Part shown: positions 1 to 8,895 of the stretch, piece by piece
Numbering within the stretch: the first letter of the stretch is position 1
Layout: the number at the start of each line of letters is the position of its first letter
NCBI GenBank assembly: GCA_024235615.1
Contig: JACKMB010000006.1
Coordinates: 62,001 to 126,000, forward strand
Direction of reading: 5' to 3'
Length of the DNA stretch: 64,000 nucleotides
DNA from: Thauera sp.
Lineage (GTDB): Bacteria > Pseudomonadota > Gammaproteobacteria > Burkholderiales > Rhodocyclaceae
Translations under genes and position numbers: made by a program
The notes under the pieces: model-generated
Seen by the model: only the letters and a program-made list of their open reading frames with translations
Told to the model about the DNA's origin: nothing
Databases searched by the model: none

Positions 1-734
1 CCGACGATCGCGGCGGTCATCAGCAGGCCGATCCCGGCCTCGTCGAGGCCGACGCGCTCGCCATACACCGGGGTCAGGCTCCAGAACGCCCCCATCGACA
101 GGCCGGAGGACAGCGCGCCCACGTAGGCCGCGGGCGCCGCGCGCCAGGTCATCCTGAGGCGCAGGCGCACGCGCGTGGCGATCTGCGGCTGTGGGAAGCG
201 CGTCATCGTCACCGGCAGCAGCGACAGGCAGACGAACATGGCCGCGACCGCGAACAGGGTGAAGCTGGCCGGCGTGTCCAGGCGCAGCAGCTGCTGGGCG
301 CCGGCGAGCGCGGCGAGGTTCACGATCATGTAGGCCGCGAACACCTGGCCGCGGCGTTCGGGCGCGGTCTGGTCGTTGAGCCAGCTCTCGATCACCGCGT
401 AGAAGCCGACCAGGCTCATGCCGGTCAGTACGCGCAGCCCCATCCAGAACCAGGGATGGACGACGAGCGCGTGCAGCAGGATGCAGGCCGCGACGGTGGC
501 GCCGAAGAAGGCGAAGGCGCGGATATGGCCCATGCGCCGGATCAGCTTGGGGGCGACGAAGGTGCCGAGGAAGAAGCCGAGGAAGTAGGTCGAGCCGATC
601 AGGCCCAGCGTGGTCTCGGAGAAGCCTTCGAGGTTGCCGCGCAGCGACACCACAGTGTTGAGCAGGCCGGAGCCGAGCAGGAGCAGGGCGATGCCGGCGA
701 GCAGTGCGCCGATCGGGACGAGGGTGGGCAGCAT
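1..734 (-). CDS. MFS transporter, YcaD-like (partial, C-terminus beyond the window)
   Basis: Reading leftwards from an ATG at 734 the frame stays open to the window edge, giving about 244 residues of a larger protein. The N-terminus (MLPTLVPIGALLAGIALLLL) is a first membrane helix. It is followed by a loop of the MFS A-motif type (FVAPKLIRRMGHIRAF), then further helices, including a segment with IESWLND that resembles the YcaD/UPF0226 branch of the major facilitator superfamily. About six to eight helices are visible, so roughly the last third is missing. Substrate is unknown. It is divergent from the PACE efflux gene to its right. The family assignment is good; the subfamily is a guess from the ESWLN motif. 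Confidence 0.8.
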   Translation of the reverse strand, partial: MLPTLVPIGALLAGIALLLLGSGLLNTVVSLRGNLEGFSETTLGLIGSTYFLGFFLGTFVAPKLIRRMGHIRAFAFFGATVAACILLHALVVHPWFWMGLRVLTGMSLVGFYAVIESWLNDQTAPERRGQVFAAYMIVNLAALAGAQQLLRLDTPASFTLFAVAAMFVCLSLLPVTMTRFPQPQIATRVRLRLRMTWRAAPAAYVGALSSGLSMGAFWSLTPVYGERVGLDEAGIGLLMTAAIV

Positions 735-1059
735 GGGCGGGCGCCGCACTGCTGTCCGTCCCGGGTGGGGGCGGTCGCCGTGCGGCAGAAATTAGTTTTT
801 GTGCAAACATTTTAGCAGCATTGGGTTGCCGGCTGCCTTCCCGGCCACCGCCTGGGGAGGGATCACCACGTTCGGCTTGCCAATCCGCGCGCGACTTGCT
901 AAAAGTCCGCCCGGGTGTCGGCGACACCCGATCCGGTCCGACGCGGGGACGACCCCGCCCGCCATGCGCGCATCGCGCAGCGACCGTCGGTTTCCCGCGG
1001 GACGACCCGCAGGACGAGGCGCGGGCCCGACCGGCCCGCTGCCGCCCGAGTTTCCTCCC
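735..1059. promoter_or_regulatory. Divergent intergenic region with an AT-rich promoter-like patch
   Basis: The 325 bases separate the minus-strand MFS gene from the plus-strand PACE gene. Most of it is as GC-rich as the coding DNA, but 787-835 is clearly AT-rich (it contains TTAGTTTTTGTGCAAACATT) and is the natural place for the divergent promoters. I see no convincing -35/-10 pair, operator or small gene. A plus-strand frame runs through the region upstream of the PACE start, so the PACE protein could begin earlier, for example at the ATG at 964. Confidence 0.35.
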
Positions 1060-1542
1060 GTGTCCGCAAAACCCAAGCTTCGTACCTTCCCCGACCGCCT
1101 GCGCCAGATCGCGATGTTCGAGATCGGCGGCCTCTTGCTGGTCACCCCGCCCTTCGCCTGGGCGAGCGGGGTGCCGATCCGCGAATCCATCGGTCTGCTC
1201 GCGCTGCTGGCGCTGATGGCGGCGATCTGGAACGGCGCCTACAACACCACCTTCGACTGGATCGAGGGCCGGCTCACCGGGCGCACCGCCGACCGCCGCC
1301 CGTTCCGGCTGCGCGCCCTGCATGCGCTCGGCTTCGAGTCCGGCCTGCTGCTGATGACGCTGCCGGTGATCGTGTGGTGGACCGGCATGGGCTGGGTCGA
1401 GGCGCTGATCGCCGACATCGGCCTGGCGATCACCTACACGATCTACGCCTTCCTGTTCAATCTCGGCTACGACCGCCTGTTCCCGATCGCGCCCGCCGAC
1501 GGCAACGCGGCGGCCGCGGCCGGGCTGGCGGCGGAGCGCTGA
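1060..1542 (+). CDS. PACE-family (AceI-like) efflux transporter
   Basis: A 160-residue inner-membrane protein with four predicted helices arranged as two tandem bacterial transmembrane pair (BTP) modules. The module signatures are visible: [12 protein letters not shown] then [18 protein letters not shown] in the first, and [19 protein letters not shown] then [17 protein letters not shown] in the second. They match the Acinetobacter AceI family, which exports chlorhexidine and other biocides by proton antiport. I chose the GTG at 1060 because it gives the usual family length. The frame remains open upstream and an ATG at 964 would add 32 residues with no family counterpart. The stop lies one base before the murB start. 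The physiological substrate cannot be read from sequence. Confidence 0.85.
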   Translation: MSAKPKLRTFPDRLRQIAMFEIGGLLLVTPPFAWASGVPIRESIGLLALLALMAAIWNGAYNTTFDWIEGRLTGRTADRRPFRLRALHALGFESGLLLMTLPVIVWWTGMGWVEALIADIGLAITYTIYAFLFNLGYDRLFPIAPADGNAAAAAGLAAER

Positions 1543-1543
1543 C

Positions 1544-2596
1544 ATGACGGCCGCTGGCTGCAGCCCGCGCGTCGACGCGGATTCGCAGGTCGTCGCCGAC
1601 GCCGACCTCTCCGCCCTCAACACCTTCGGCCTGCGCGCGCGCGCGGCCCGCCTGCTGCGCGTGCGTTCGGTCGAGACGCTGCGCGCGGCGATCGCCGCGC
1701 CGGGCTGGACCGAGACGCCGCGCCTGGTGCTCGGCGGTGGCAGCAACCTCGTGTTCGGTGGCGATTTCCCCGGCACGGTGCTGCGCGTGGAGATTCCCGG
1801 CCGCCGCCTGCTGCGCAGTGACGCAGAGGCCTGGATCGTCGAGGCCGGCGCCGGCGAGAGCTGGCACGACTTCGTTCGGTGGACGCTGGCGCAGGGCTGG
1901 CCCGGGCTGGAGAACCTGTCGCTGATCCCCGGCACGGTCGGCGCCGCGCCGATCCAGAACATCGGCGCCTACGGGCTGGAGCTGGTCGAGCGCTTCGAGT
2001 CGCTCGACGCGGTCGAGCTCGACACCGGCGAGCTGTGCCGCTTCGATGCCGCCGCCTGCGCCTTCGGCTACCGTGACAGCGTGTTCAAGCGCAATCCCGG
2101 CAGGTGGATGGTCGTCGCGGTGCGTTTCCGCCTGCCGCGGCCGTGGCGCGCGCTCACGCGCTACGCCGACGTGGCGCGCGAGCTCGAGGCGCGCGGTCTC
2201 GCGCAGCCTGGTGCGCTCGAGGTCTCGGACGCGGTGATCGCGATCCGGCGCCGCAAGCTGCCCGACCCGGCGGTGCTCGGCAACGCCGGCAGCTTCTTCA
2301 AGAACCCGGTGGTCGACGCCGCGCGCTGCGCGCGCCTGCTCGCCGAGCACCCCGCGCTGCCGCACTACCCGCAGGCCGACGGCAGCGAGAAGCTCGCCGC
2401 CGGCTGGCTGATCGAGCACGCCGGCTGGAAGGGGCGCGACCTCGGCCCGGTGGGCTGCTACGAGCGCCAGGCCCTGGTGCTGGTCAATCGCGGCGGCGCT
2501 ACCGGCGACGACGTGCGCCGCATCGCGCAGGCCATCATCGCCGACGTCGACGCGCGCTTCGGCGTGCGCCTGGAGCCCGAGCCGGTCTTCATCTGA
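1544..2596 (+). CDS. murB: UDP-N-acetylmuramate dehydrogenase MurB
   Basis: MurB reduces UDP-GlcNAc-enolpyruvate to UDP-MurNAc with NADPH and FAD in cytoplasmic peptidoglycan precursor synthesis. The 350-residue length fits type I MurB (E. coli, 342). The N-terminal [11 protein letters not shown] and the FAD-loop motif LGGGSNLVF near residue 65 are present, as are [27 protein letters not shown] with the active-site Tyr/Arg region, and [10 protein letters not shown] with the catalytic serine at about residue 250. The C-terminal LEPEPVFI contains the expected late glutamate. The gene starts one base after the PACE stop, so the two may be co-transcribed. The usual mur-cluster context is absent, which is common for murB. 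Confidence 0.96.
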   Translation: MTAAGCSPRVDADSQVVADADLSALNTFGLRARAARLLRVRSVETLRAAIAAPGWTETPRLVLGGGSNLVFGGDFPGTVLRVEIPGRRLLRSDAEAWIVEAGAGESWHDFVRWTLAQGWPGLENLSLIPGTVGAAPIQNIGAYGLELVERFESLDAVELDTGELCRFDAAACAFGYRDSVFKRNPGRWMVVAVRFRLPRPWRALTRYADVARELEARGLAQPGALEVSDAVIAIRRRKLPDPAVLGNAGSFFKNPVVDAARCARLLAEHPALPHYPQADGSEKLAAGWLIEHAGWKGRDLGPVGCYERQALVLVNRGGATGDDVRRIAQAIIADVDARFGVRLEPEPVFI

Positions 2597-2672
2597 ACTG
2601 CGGCGCCACCGCCAGCAGGTGGCGCCGTGCAGCAAATCGCGATATCGGGTGCGAGGCCCGCAGGAGAACCGC

Positions 2673-4067
2673 ATGTCCCAAGAACCAGGCCGCAGTGCCG
2701 TACTGGACGAACTGCGCACCGCCTTCGGCGCCGACGAGGTCCTCGCCGGCAACGCCAGCCCGCGCCACCTCAAGGACTGGAGCACGGCCAGCGGTGGCAC
2801 GCCGCTCGCCATCCTGCGTCCGCGCAGCACCGCGGAGCTCTCGCGCATGCTCGCGATCTGCAACACCCACGGCCAGGCCGTGGTGCCGCAGGGCGGCCTC
2901 ACCGGCCTGGTCGGCGGCGCGGTGCCGGGCGAGGGCCAGGTGGTGGTGTCGCTCGAGCGCATGAACGCGATCGAGGAGATCGACCTCGGCTCGGGCACCG
3001 TGACCGTGCAGGCCGGCGCAGTGCTGCAGACACTGCAGGAGGCCTGTCACGAGGCCGGCGCGCTGCTGGCGATCGACCTCGGCGCGCGCGGCTCGTGCCA
3101 GATCGGCGGCAACGTGTCGACCAACGCGGGCGGCAACCGCGTGATCCGCTACGGCAACACGCGCGAATCGGTGCTCGGCCTGGAGGCCGTGCTCGCCGAC
3201 GGCACCGTGCTGCCGATGATGAACCGCATGGCCAAGAACAACGCCGGCGTCGACCTCAAGCACCTGTTCATCGGCAGCGAGGGCGTGCTCGGCATCGTCA
3301 CCCGCGTCGTCCTCAAGCTGCATCCGCTGCCGCGCGGCACCAGCACCGCGCTGGTGGCGCTCGCCGACTTCGACGCCGCGCTGAGCTTCCTGCGCCACGC
3401 GCAGCAGAGCCTGTCGGGGCAGGTCAGCGCCTTCGAGATCATGTGGCGCGAATATCTCGACGTCGCGGTCGCCACCAACCACCTGCGCCGCCCCTTCGCC
3501 GCCGACTACCCGGTGTATGTGCTGACCGACATGCACTGCGGCCAGCCCGAGACCGACGCCCGCCGCTTCGAGACCATGCTGGAGCAGGCGATCGAGTCCG
3601 GCTGGGTGCTCGACGCCGCGGTGGCGCAGTCGATGGCCGACGCCGAGGCGCTGTGGGCGATCCGCGACGGCATCGCCGAGGTGCTGCGCGAGCGGGCGCC
3701 GACGCTGAACTTCGACGTCTCCGTGCCGGTGGGCCGGATCGGCGAGTGTGTGGCGCGCATGCGTGCCAACCTGGAGCGCGGCTGGCCGCAGCTGCAGGCG
3801 CTGTTCTTCGGCCACGTCGGCGACGGCAACGTGCACGTGGTGGTGTGCAAGGTGCCGCAGGACGCCGACAGCCTGCACTCGATCGAAGAGGCGGTGTATG
3901 GCGTGATGCGCGACTACGGCGGCTCGGTGTCGGCCGAGCACGGCATCGGCGTGCTCAAGCGCGACTGGCTGGCGTATTCGCGCACGCCGGCGGAGCTCGC
4001 GCTGATGCGCACGCTGAAGACGGCGCTGGACCCGCGCGGCATCCTCAACCCGGGCAAGATGCTGTAG
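2673..4067 (+). CDS. FAD-linked 2-hydroxyacid dehydrogenase (D-2-hydroxyglutarate / D-lactate dehydrogenase family)
   Basis: A 464-residue flavoprotein of the VAO/PCMH fold. The N-terminal FAD_binding_4 domain (about 35-215) carries the pyrophosphate loop VPQGGLTGLVGGAVP and IGGNVSTNAGGNRVIRYG. The C-terminal FAD-oxidase domain carries GHVGDGNVHVVV, whose histidine is a metal or substrate ligand in the family, and SAEHGIGVLKRDW, ending in LDPRGILNPGKML. The best family fit is D-2-hydroxyglutarate or D-lactate dehydrogenase (GlcD/D2HGDH type), feeding electrons to an electron-transfer flavoprotein or quinone. The exact substrate is uncertain. The ATG at 2673 has AGGAG eight bases upstream. The gene is convergent with the PilZ gene 20 bases downstream. 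Confidence 0.88.
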   Translation: MSQEPGRSAVLDELRTAFGADEVLAGNASPRHLKDWSTASGGTPLAILRPRSTAELSRMLAICNTHGQAVVPQGGLTGLVGGAVPGEGQVVVSLERMNAIEEIDLGSGTVTVQAGAVLQTLQEACHEAGALLAIDLGARGSCQIGGNVSTNAGGNRVIRYGNTRESVLGLEAVLADGTVLPMMNRMAKNNAGVDLKHLFIGSEGVLGIVTRVVLKLHPLPRGTSTALVALADFDAALSFLRHAQQSLSGQVSAFEIMWREYLDVAVATNHLRRPFAADYPVYVLTDMHCGQPETDARRFETMLEQAIESGWVLDAAVAQSMADAEALWAIRDGIAEVLRERAPTLNFDVSVPVGRIGECVARMRANLERGWPQLQALFFGHVGDGNVHVVVCKVPQDADSLHSIEEAVYGVMRDYGGSVSAEHGIGVLKRDWLAYSRTPAELALMRTLKTALDPRGILNPGKML

Positions 4068-4087
4068 GGCCGCGCGTCGCCGCGGCA

Positions 4088-4834
4088 CTAGATGATGCGG
4101 CGCGGCTGCTCGATGATGGTCTGGTAGACCAGGCTCTTGATCTTCATGCGGTCTTCCGCGCCGAGCTCGTGGAAGTCCACCCCGTAGTGGTATTCGATGC
4201 CTTCGCCCTCCGCATCGGGCTCCTGCTGCACGTTGCGGATCTCGGCCGCGATGTCCAGCTCGGAGTGCAGCTCGTGGAGGATCACGTCGAAGCGCAGGCG
4301 GATGATCGAGCCCTGTTCGCCCAGCGCGGCGCGGGTGTGGATCAGCGCGCCGGTCGCGCTCAGGTTCAGCATGGTGCCCTCGCTCGGCTCGCCGCCGGTC
4401 GGCGAGCTCAATCCCACCGGGAACTGGGTGCGCACCCGCGTCGATTTGCGGATCACGCTGCCCTGGATGACGGTCGGAAAGCTCAGGTGCACATAGTCGA
4501 AGGGCAGCTTGCACGCGCGCAGCACCGAGGCGCGAAATGCGAAGGCGCTCTGGCGCGAGAACACCCGCACGATCACCGGGTCGTTCTCGACCAGCTCCAC
4601 CCGCCGTCCGCCCGCCACCGGCGTGGTCACCAGCAGGCTGACGCCGTCCATGTAGCCGACCACGCGCACGAAGGCCCGCCACACGCCCGTGCTCGCGGTG
4701 CATTCGATCTGCAGGCGGTCGCCGACGGCCAGACGCATGTCCTCGAAGGTGAAGCCGCGCTGCGCCTCTACCTCGTCCTGTCCGTCCGCATGCTCGTCGT
4801 CGCGCAGTTCTGCGTTGCTCGTGTCTTCGCTCAT
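4088..4834 (-). CDS. YcgR-like PilZ-domain cyclic-di-GMP effector
   Basis: A 248-residue cytoplasmic protein. An acidic N-terminal tail (1-25) is followed by a YcgR_N/PilZN-type beta-barrel domain (about 28-135) and a PilZ domain (about 138-240). The PilZ c-di-GMP site is intact: an RxxxR element in IRKSTRVRTQ and a D/NxSxxG element in NLSATGALI. YcgR proteins bind the flagellar motor or export apparatus and slow swimming when c-di-GMP is high. That role is inferred from the domain order, since no flagellar genes are present in the window. The gene is divergent from the first Tsx-like gene. Confidence 0.88.
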   Translation of the reverse strand: MSEDTSNAELRDDEHADGQDEVEAQRGFTFEDMRLAVGDRLQIECTASTGVWRAFVRVVGYMDGVSLLVTTPVAGGRRVELVENDPVIVRVFSRQSAFAFRASVLRACKLPFDYVHLSFPTVIQGSVIRKSTRVRTQFPVGLSSPTGGEPSEGTMLNLSATGALIHTRAALGEQGSIIRLRFDVILHELHSELDIAAEIRNVQQEPDAEGEGIEYHYGVDFHELGAEDRMKIKSLVYQTIIEQPRRII

Positions 4835-5052
4835 CGTTCCGTCCGGCCTCTACGGGGTTGCCTCGATGACGGATTTCAGCTGCTGCGGACGCGCCGGGCA
4901 AGGACGAATTGCACGCCCGCACGCAGGAATATTCGTCGCTTCTGATGTGGTGCCGCCGCAAATACGGCTTCTGATCTCCCCTCGACCCTGCTAGCTTGCC
5001 GGCCGTGCGCATGAGGCCGCGCCGCAACAAGCCAATCCCTGGACAAGACCGC

Positions 5053-5907
5053 ATGTACAAGATGACAAAGCTCCGAAGCCTTCCCGCGCTCGCCCTCGCC
5101 TGCGCCCTGGTCGCCACCTCCGGAGCGAGCCAGGCCGTGACCTGGAGCGACACCTTCGTCGGCTATCGCCACGGCAGCGAGTTCCACGAGCCCAACAATC
5201 CCCGGGATGTCGAGAAGCACATCGTGCAGTTCTCCCACGCCAGCGGCTACACCATGGGACAGAACTTCCTCAACCTGGACATCTTCCGCTCGGACGAGGC
5301 GGACCCGACCGTGCGCGGGGGCGACAAGGGCGCGACCGAGTTCTATCTCGTCTATCGGCATCAACTGCACCTGGGCAAGGCGCTCGGAAAGCGCTTCGCC
5401 TTCGGTCCGGTGAAGGAGCTTGCGCTTACCGCCGGTTTCGATCTCAACACCAAGGATTCGCCGGTGCAGCCGCGCAAGCGCGTGCTCGTCGCGGGTCCCA
5501 CGCTGAAGTTCGACGTGCCCGGCTTCCTCGATGTGAGCCTGCTGTTCGGGAGGGAGTGGAACCAGAACAAGCTCGGCTCGCCGAAGCAGCGCATCGCGTT
5601 CGACCCGCAGTGGATCCTCAACGCCGCCTGGGGCATCCCGTTCACCGTCGGCCCCGTGCCGCTCAAGTTCCAGGGCTTCGCCAACCACCTGAGCAAGCGC
5701 GGTGAGGACTACAACGGCAGGAAGACCAAGGCCGAGACCCTCATGCGCGCAGCGCTGATGGTCGACGTCGGCCAGATGGTCTCCGGCAGGAAGAACACCT
5801 TCCTGATGGGCGTGGGCTATGAATACTGGCGCAACAAGTTCGGCAACCACGGCATCCCGGGTGTCGAAGTCGATGCGCCGACCTTCCAGGCGGAGTGGCA
5901 CTTCTGA
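5053..5907 (+). CDS. Tsx-like outer-membrane channel protein, copy 1
   Basis: A 284-residue exported protein with an N-terminal signal peptide ending near TSGASQA. The mature part starts VTWSDTFVGYRHGSEFHEP and shows alternating beta-strand segments, with a C-terminal WHF that fits the aromatic end of outer-membrane beta-barrels. Overall it resembles the nucleoside-specific channel (Channel_Tsx) family, often annotated in Rhodocyclales as outer envelope protein. The ATG at 5053 is favoured because it gives a normal signal peptide; 5062 is a possible alternative. A close paralogue lies 213 bases downstream on the same strand. Nucleoside transport is only inferred from family membership. Confidence 0.82.
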   Translation: MYKMTKLRSLPALALACALVATSGASQAVTWSDTFVGYRHGSEFHEPNNPRDVEKHIVQFSHASGYTMGQNFLNLDIFRSDEADPTVRGGDKGATEFYLVYRHQLHLGKALGKRFAFGPVKELALTAGFDLNTKDSPVQPRKRVLVAGPTLKFDVPGFLDVSLLFGREWNQNKLGSPKQRIAFDPQWILNAAWGIPFTVGPVPLKFQGFANHLSKRGEDYNGRKTKAETLMRAALMVDVGQMVSGRKNTFLMGVGYEYWRNKFGNHGIPGVEVDAPTFQAEWHF

Positions 5908-6120
5908 GGGCGTGAGGAGCAAGGCGCACCCGTCCCCGTGCCGCCGCCGCGGTGTTGCCTGCGGCATTTCCGCACGGCGGCCCGCGGCCGACCATCCGGA
6001 TTCGTGATGTGCTGTATCAGCTGGGCGGGATTCATGACGTTTCCCGGCCTGTTAGTTTTGCGACCGCGCGCAATGCCTTGCGCCCGAGAGCCAAACCAGA
6101 GACAGGACCGGAGACAAGAA

Positions 6121-7011
6121 ATGACAAGACTCAGCACCCGCATCCAGACGCTCGCCGCGGCCGGCGCGCTGCTGGCCATGCCTGCCGCAGGCCAGGCCGC
6201 GACCTGGAGCGACACCTTCGTCGGCTACCGCTACGGCAGCGACTTCCGCGAGCCGACCAACACCAAGGACGTCGACAAGCACGTCCTGCAGTTCACCCAC
6301 GCCAGCGGCTACTCGGTGGGGCAGAACTTCGTGAACCTGGACGTGCTGCAGTCGGACAAGGCCGACCCGGCCAGTGGTGGCGCCAGCGGCGCGACCGAGT
6401 TCTACCTGACCTATCGCCACCAGGTCCATCTCGGCAAGGCCTTCGACCGCAGCTTCGCCTTCGGGCCGGTCAAGGAGGTCGCGGTCACCGCGGGCTTCGA
6501 TCTCAACACCAAGAACACCGCGTTCTCGCCGCGCAAGCGCCTGGTGGTGCTCGGGCCCACGCTCAAGTTCGACGTGCCGGGCTTCCTCGACGTCAGCCTG
6601 CTCGTCGGCAAGGAGTGGAACCGTTGCGGTCTCGACCCCGTCGCGCCGTCGACCTTCGATCCCTGCCCCAAGACCGAGGTGAGCTTCGACCCGCAATGGA
6701 TCGTGAGCGCGGCCTGGGGTATCCCGTTCAGCGCCGGCCCGCTGCCGCTGAAGTTCCAGGGCTTCATCAACGTCAACGGCGAGAAGGGCAAGGACTACGC
6801 GGGCGTGAAGACCCACACCGAGACCCTGATGCGCACCTCTCTGATGGTAGACGTCGGCCAGATGGCCTGGGGCAGGAAGAACACCTTCCTGATGGGCGTC
6901 GGCTACGAGTACTGGCGCAACAAGTTCGGCAACCACGCCTACGCCAACGGCGTCGAGAAGCCCGGCATCGACACCAACGCGCCGACCTTCCAGATGGAAT
7001 GGCATTTCTGA
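6121..7011 (+). CDS. Tsx-like outer-membrane channel protein, copy 2
   Basis: A 296-residue paralogue of the preceding gene. The mature proteins share long near-identical stretches (ATWSDTFVGYRYGSDFREP, LKFDVPGFLDVSLL, KNTFLMGVGYEYWRNKFGN) and both end in EWHF. The main difference is a loop insertion near residues 163-180 containing two cysteines (RCGLDPVAPSTFDPCP), absent from copy 1, plus a short insertion near the C-terminus. The signal peptide ends near AAGQA. The duplication looks like an old tandem event with diversification in exposed loops. The intervening 213 bases are enough for an independent promoter. The stop codon is itself the first unit of a small tandem repeat. Confidence 0.82.
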   Translation: MTRLSTRIQTLAAAGALLAMPAAGQAATWSDTFVGYRYGSDFREPTNTKDVDKHVLQFTHASGYSVGQNFVNLDVLQSDKADPASGGASGATEFYLTYRHQVHLGKAFDRSFAFGPVKEVAVTAGFDLNTKNTAFSPRKRLVVLGPTLKFDVPGFLDVSLLVGKEWNRCGLDPVAPSTFDPCPKTEVSFDPQWIVSAAWGIPFSAGPLPLKFQGFINVNGEKGKDYAGVKTHTETLMRTSLMVDVGQMAWGRKNTFLMGVGYEYWRNKFGNHAYANGVEKPGIDTNAPTFQMEWHF

Positions 7012-7043
7012 CGCGTGACGCGTGACGCGTGACGCGTGAGGCG
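7009..7043. repeat. Tandem heptamer repeat (TGACGCG x4 plus one degenerate unit)
   Basis: Four perfect head-to-tail TGACGCG units begin at the stop codon of the second Tsx-like gene and are followed by TGAGGCG. Because the period is seven, the TGA triplets fall in all three frames. It is probably a slippage product with no known function. Confidence 0.8.
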
Positions 7044-7099
7044 CGAGTGCAGGCGGCGCCCGCTATCCCCGCTCCACCGCCGCATCGCAGCCGCGCAAG

Positions 7100-8536
7100 T
7101 CACACGTTCATGACCGTCACCGCGCGGGTGTTCAGGTAGGCGTCGAGCGCCTCCGGCCCGCCCTCGGTGCCGTAGCCCGAATCCTTGATGCCGCCGAAGG
7201 GCATCTCCGCGCTCGGCGTCGCCGGCTGGTTGATGTACAGCATGCCGACCTCGAGCTCGTGCGCCAGGCGGTGCGCGTTCTTCAGCGAGCCGGTGAAGGC
7301 GTAGCCCGCCAGCCCGAAGGACAGCCGGTTCGCCTCGGCGATGGCCTCGTCCAGCGTGGTGAAGCCGCGGATCGCCGCCACCGGCCCGAAGGGCTCCTCG
7401 TTGAACACCTTCGCATCCAGCGGCACGCCGGTCAGCACCGTGGGCGCGAAGAAGTTGCCCGCGGCGCCGATGCACTCGCCGCCCGCCGCCACGGTCGCGC
7501 CGCGCGCCACCGCGTCCTGCACGAAGTCCGCCATCGCCGCCACGCGGCGCGAATTGGCCAGCGGGCCCATCTGCGTGCCCTCTGCCAGGCCGTCGCCGAC
7601 CTTCAGCGTGCTCGCATGCCTGGCCAGCGCCGCGGCGAAGTTCTCGCGCACCGCCTCATGCACCAGGAAGCGCGTCGGCGAGATGCACACCTGGCCGGCG
7701 TTGCGGAACTTCGACCCCGCCGACACCTTGATCGCCAGCTCCAGGTCGGCGTCCTCGCACACGATCACCGGCGCGTGGCCGCCGAGCTCCATGGTCACCC
7801 GCTTCATGTGCTGGCCGGCCAGCGCGGCGAGCTGCTTGCCCACCGGGGTGGAGCCGGTGAAGGTGATCTTGCGGATCGCCGGATGGGCGATCAGGTAGCT
7901 GGAGATCTCCGCCGGCGTTCCGTACACCAGCCCGATCGCGCCTGCCGGCACGCCGGCATCGACGAAGGCGCGCACCAGCTCGGCGGGCGCCGCGGGCGTC
8001 TCCTCGGCGGCCTTGACCAGGATGGAGCAGCCGGTGGCGAGCGCGGCGGCGGCCTTGCGCACGACCTGGTTGATGGGGAAGTTCCACGGCGTGAACGCGG
8101 CGACCGGGCCGACCGGGTCCTTGATGACCATCTGCGTCGCGGCGAGGTTGCGGCCGGGCACGATGCGGCCATACACGCGCAGGCCCTCGTCGGCGAACCA
8201 CTCGATGATGTCGGCCGCGGCGAGCGTCTCCATCTTGGCCTCGGGCAGCGGCTTGCCCTGTTCCTGGGTGAGCAGGCGGGCGATGTCGCCGGCGCGCTCG
8301 CGCATCAGCGCGGCGGCGCGGCGCAGCGTCTTGGCGCGCTCGATCGCCGGGGTGCGGCGCCAGGCCTGGAAGCCCTTCACGGCGGCAGCGACGGCGAGGT
8401 CGAGGTCGGCGATCGCGGCATGCGCGACGCGGCCGATCTCCTCGCCGGTGGCGGGGTTGTGCACCGCCAGCGTGCGGCCGTCGAGGGCGTCGCACCATTG
8501 GCCGTCGATCAGCAGGCGGGTGTCGGGGTAGGTCAT
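7100..8536 (-). CDS. NAD(P)-dependent succinate-semialdehyde-type aldehyde dehydrogenase
   Basis: A 478-residue cytoplasmic aldehyde dehydrogenase. The Rossmann segment [20 protein letters not shown], the FTGSTPVGK loop, the general-base glutamate in MELGGHAP, the nucleophilic cysteine in GQVCIS and the C-terminal [17 protein letters not shown] are all present. Similarity is to the succinate-semialdehyde/glutarate-semialdehyde dehydrogenase branch (GabD/SSADH). An aromatic aldehyde cannot be excluded, since phenylpropanoid-type genes lie 2.6 kb away. The ATG at 8536 is chosen over an in-frame upstream start at 8572 because GAGGAAG sits at good spacing before it. Convergent with the Tsx pair. 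Confidence 0.9.
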   Translation of the reverse strand: MTYPDTRLLIDGQWCDALDGRTLAVHNPATGEEIGRVAHAAIADLDLAVAAAVKGFQAWRRTPAIERAKTLRRAAALMRERAGDIARLLTQEQGKPLPEAKMETLAAADIIEWFADEGLRVYGRIVPGRNLAATQMVIKDPVGPVAAFTPWNFPINQVVRKAAAALATGCSILVKAAEETPAAPAELVRAFVDAGVPAGAIGLVYGTPAEISSYLIAHPAIRKITFTGSTPVGKQLAALAGQHMKRVTMELGGHAPVIVCEDADLELAIKVSAGSKFRNAGQVCISPTRFLVHEAVRENFAAALARHASTLKVGDGLAEGTQMGPLANSRRVAAMADFVQDAVARGATVAAGGECIGAAGNFFAPTVLTGVPLDAKVFNEEPFGPVAAIRGFTTLDEAIAEANRLSFGLAGYAFTGSLKNAHRLAHELEVGMLYINQPATPSAEMPFGGIKDSGYGTEGGPEALDAYLNTRAVTVMNV

Positions 8537-8651
8537 GCGGGCTTCCTCTCGTGGGAATGTGGGGTCCGACATTCTAGCGGCTGGCGGATGACGGGCAGGC
8601 GTCGGTCCGCCGACGTGGCGTGGCCCGGACGTGTGCAGGGAAGGCCAGGAG

Positions 8652-8860
8652 CTCGCGACCCTTCCTGTAGGAGCGCCGGCAGGCGCGAATGCGGCTGCCC
8701 TGTCCGCGGCTACCGCCGTACCCGGAAGGGCGCTCGCGACGCTTCATGTAGGAGCGCCGGCAGGCGCGAATGCAGCGGCCTCGTCCGTGGCTACCGCCGT
8801 ACCCGGAGGGGCGCTCGCGACGCTTCCTGTAGGAGCGCCGGCAGGCGCGAATGCGGCGCT
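8652..8860. repeat. 81-bp tandem repeat, 2.5 units, each carrying one GTAGGAGC-type element
   Basis: Units begin at 8652, 8733 and 8814 (CTCGCGAC...), a spacing of exactly 81 bases. The third is cut short. Each unit contains the interspersed repeat core GTAGGAGCGCCGGCAGGCGC (at about 8667, 8748 and 8829) followed by a shared filler with TACCGCCGTACCCGGA. The rest of 8537-8895 holds only the aldehyde dehydrogenase leader and no gene I can support. Because 81 is a multiple of three, spurious reading frames here encode repeating peptides. Confidence 0.88.
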
Positions 8861-8895
8861 GCGGCGGGCGAGCGCCGCTCCGCCGCGGCCCCGCC

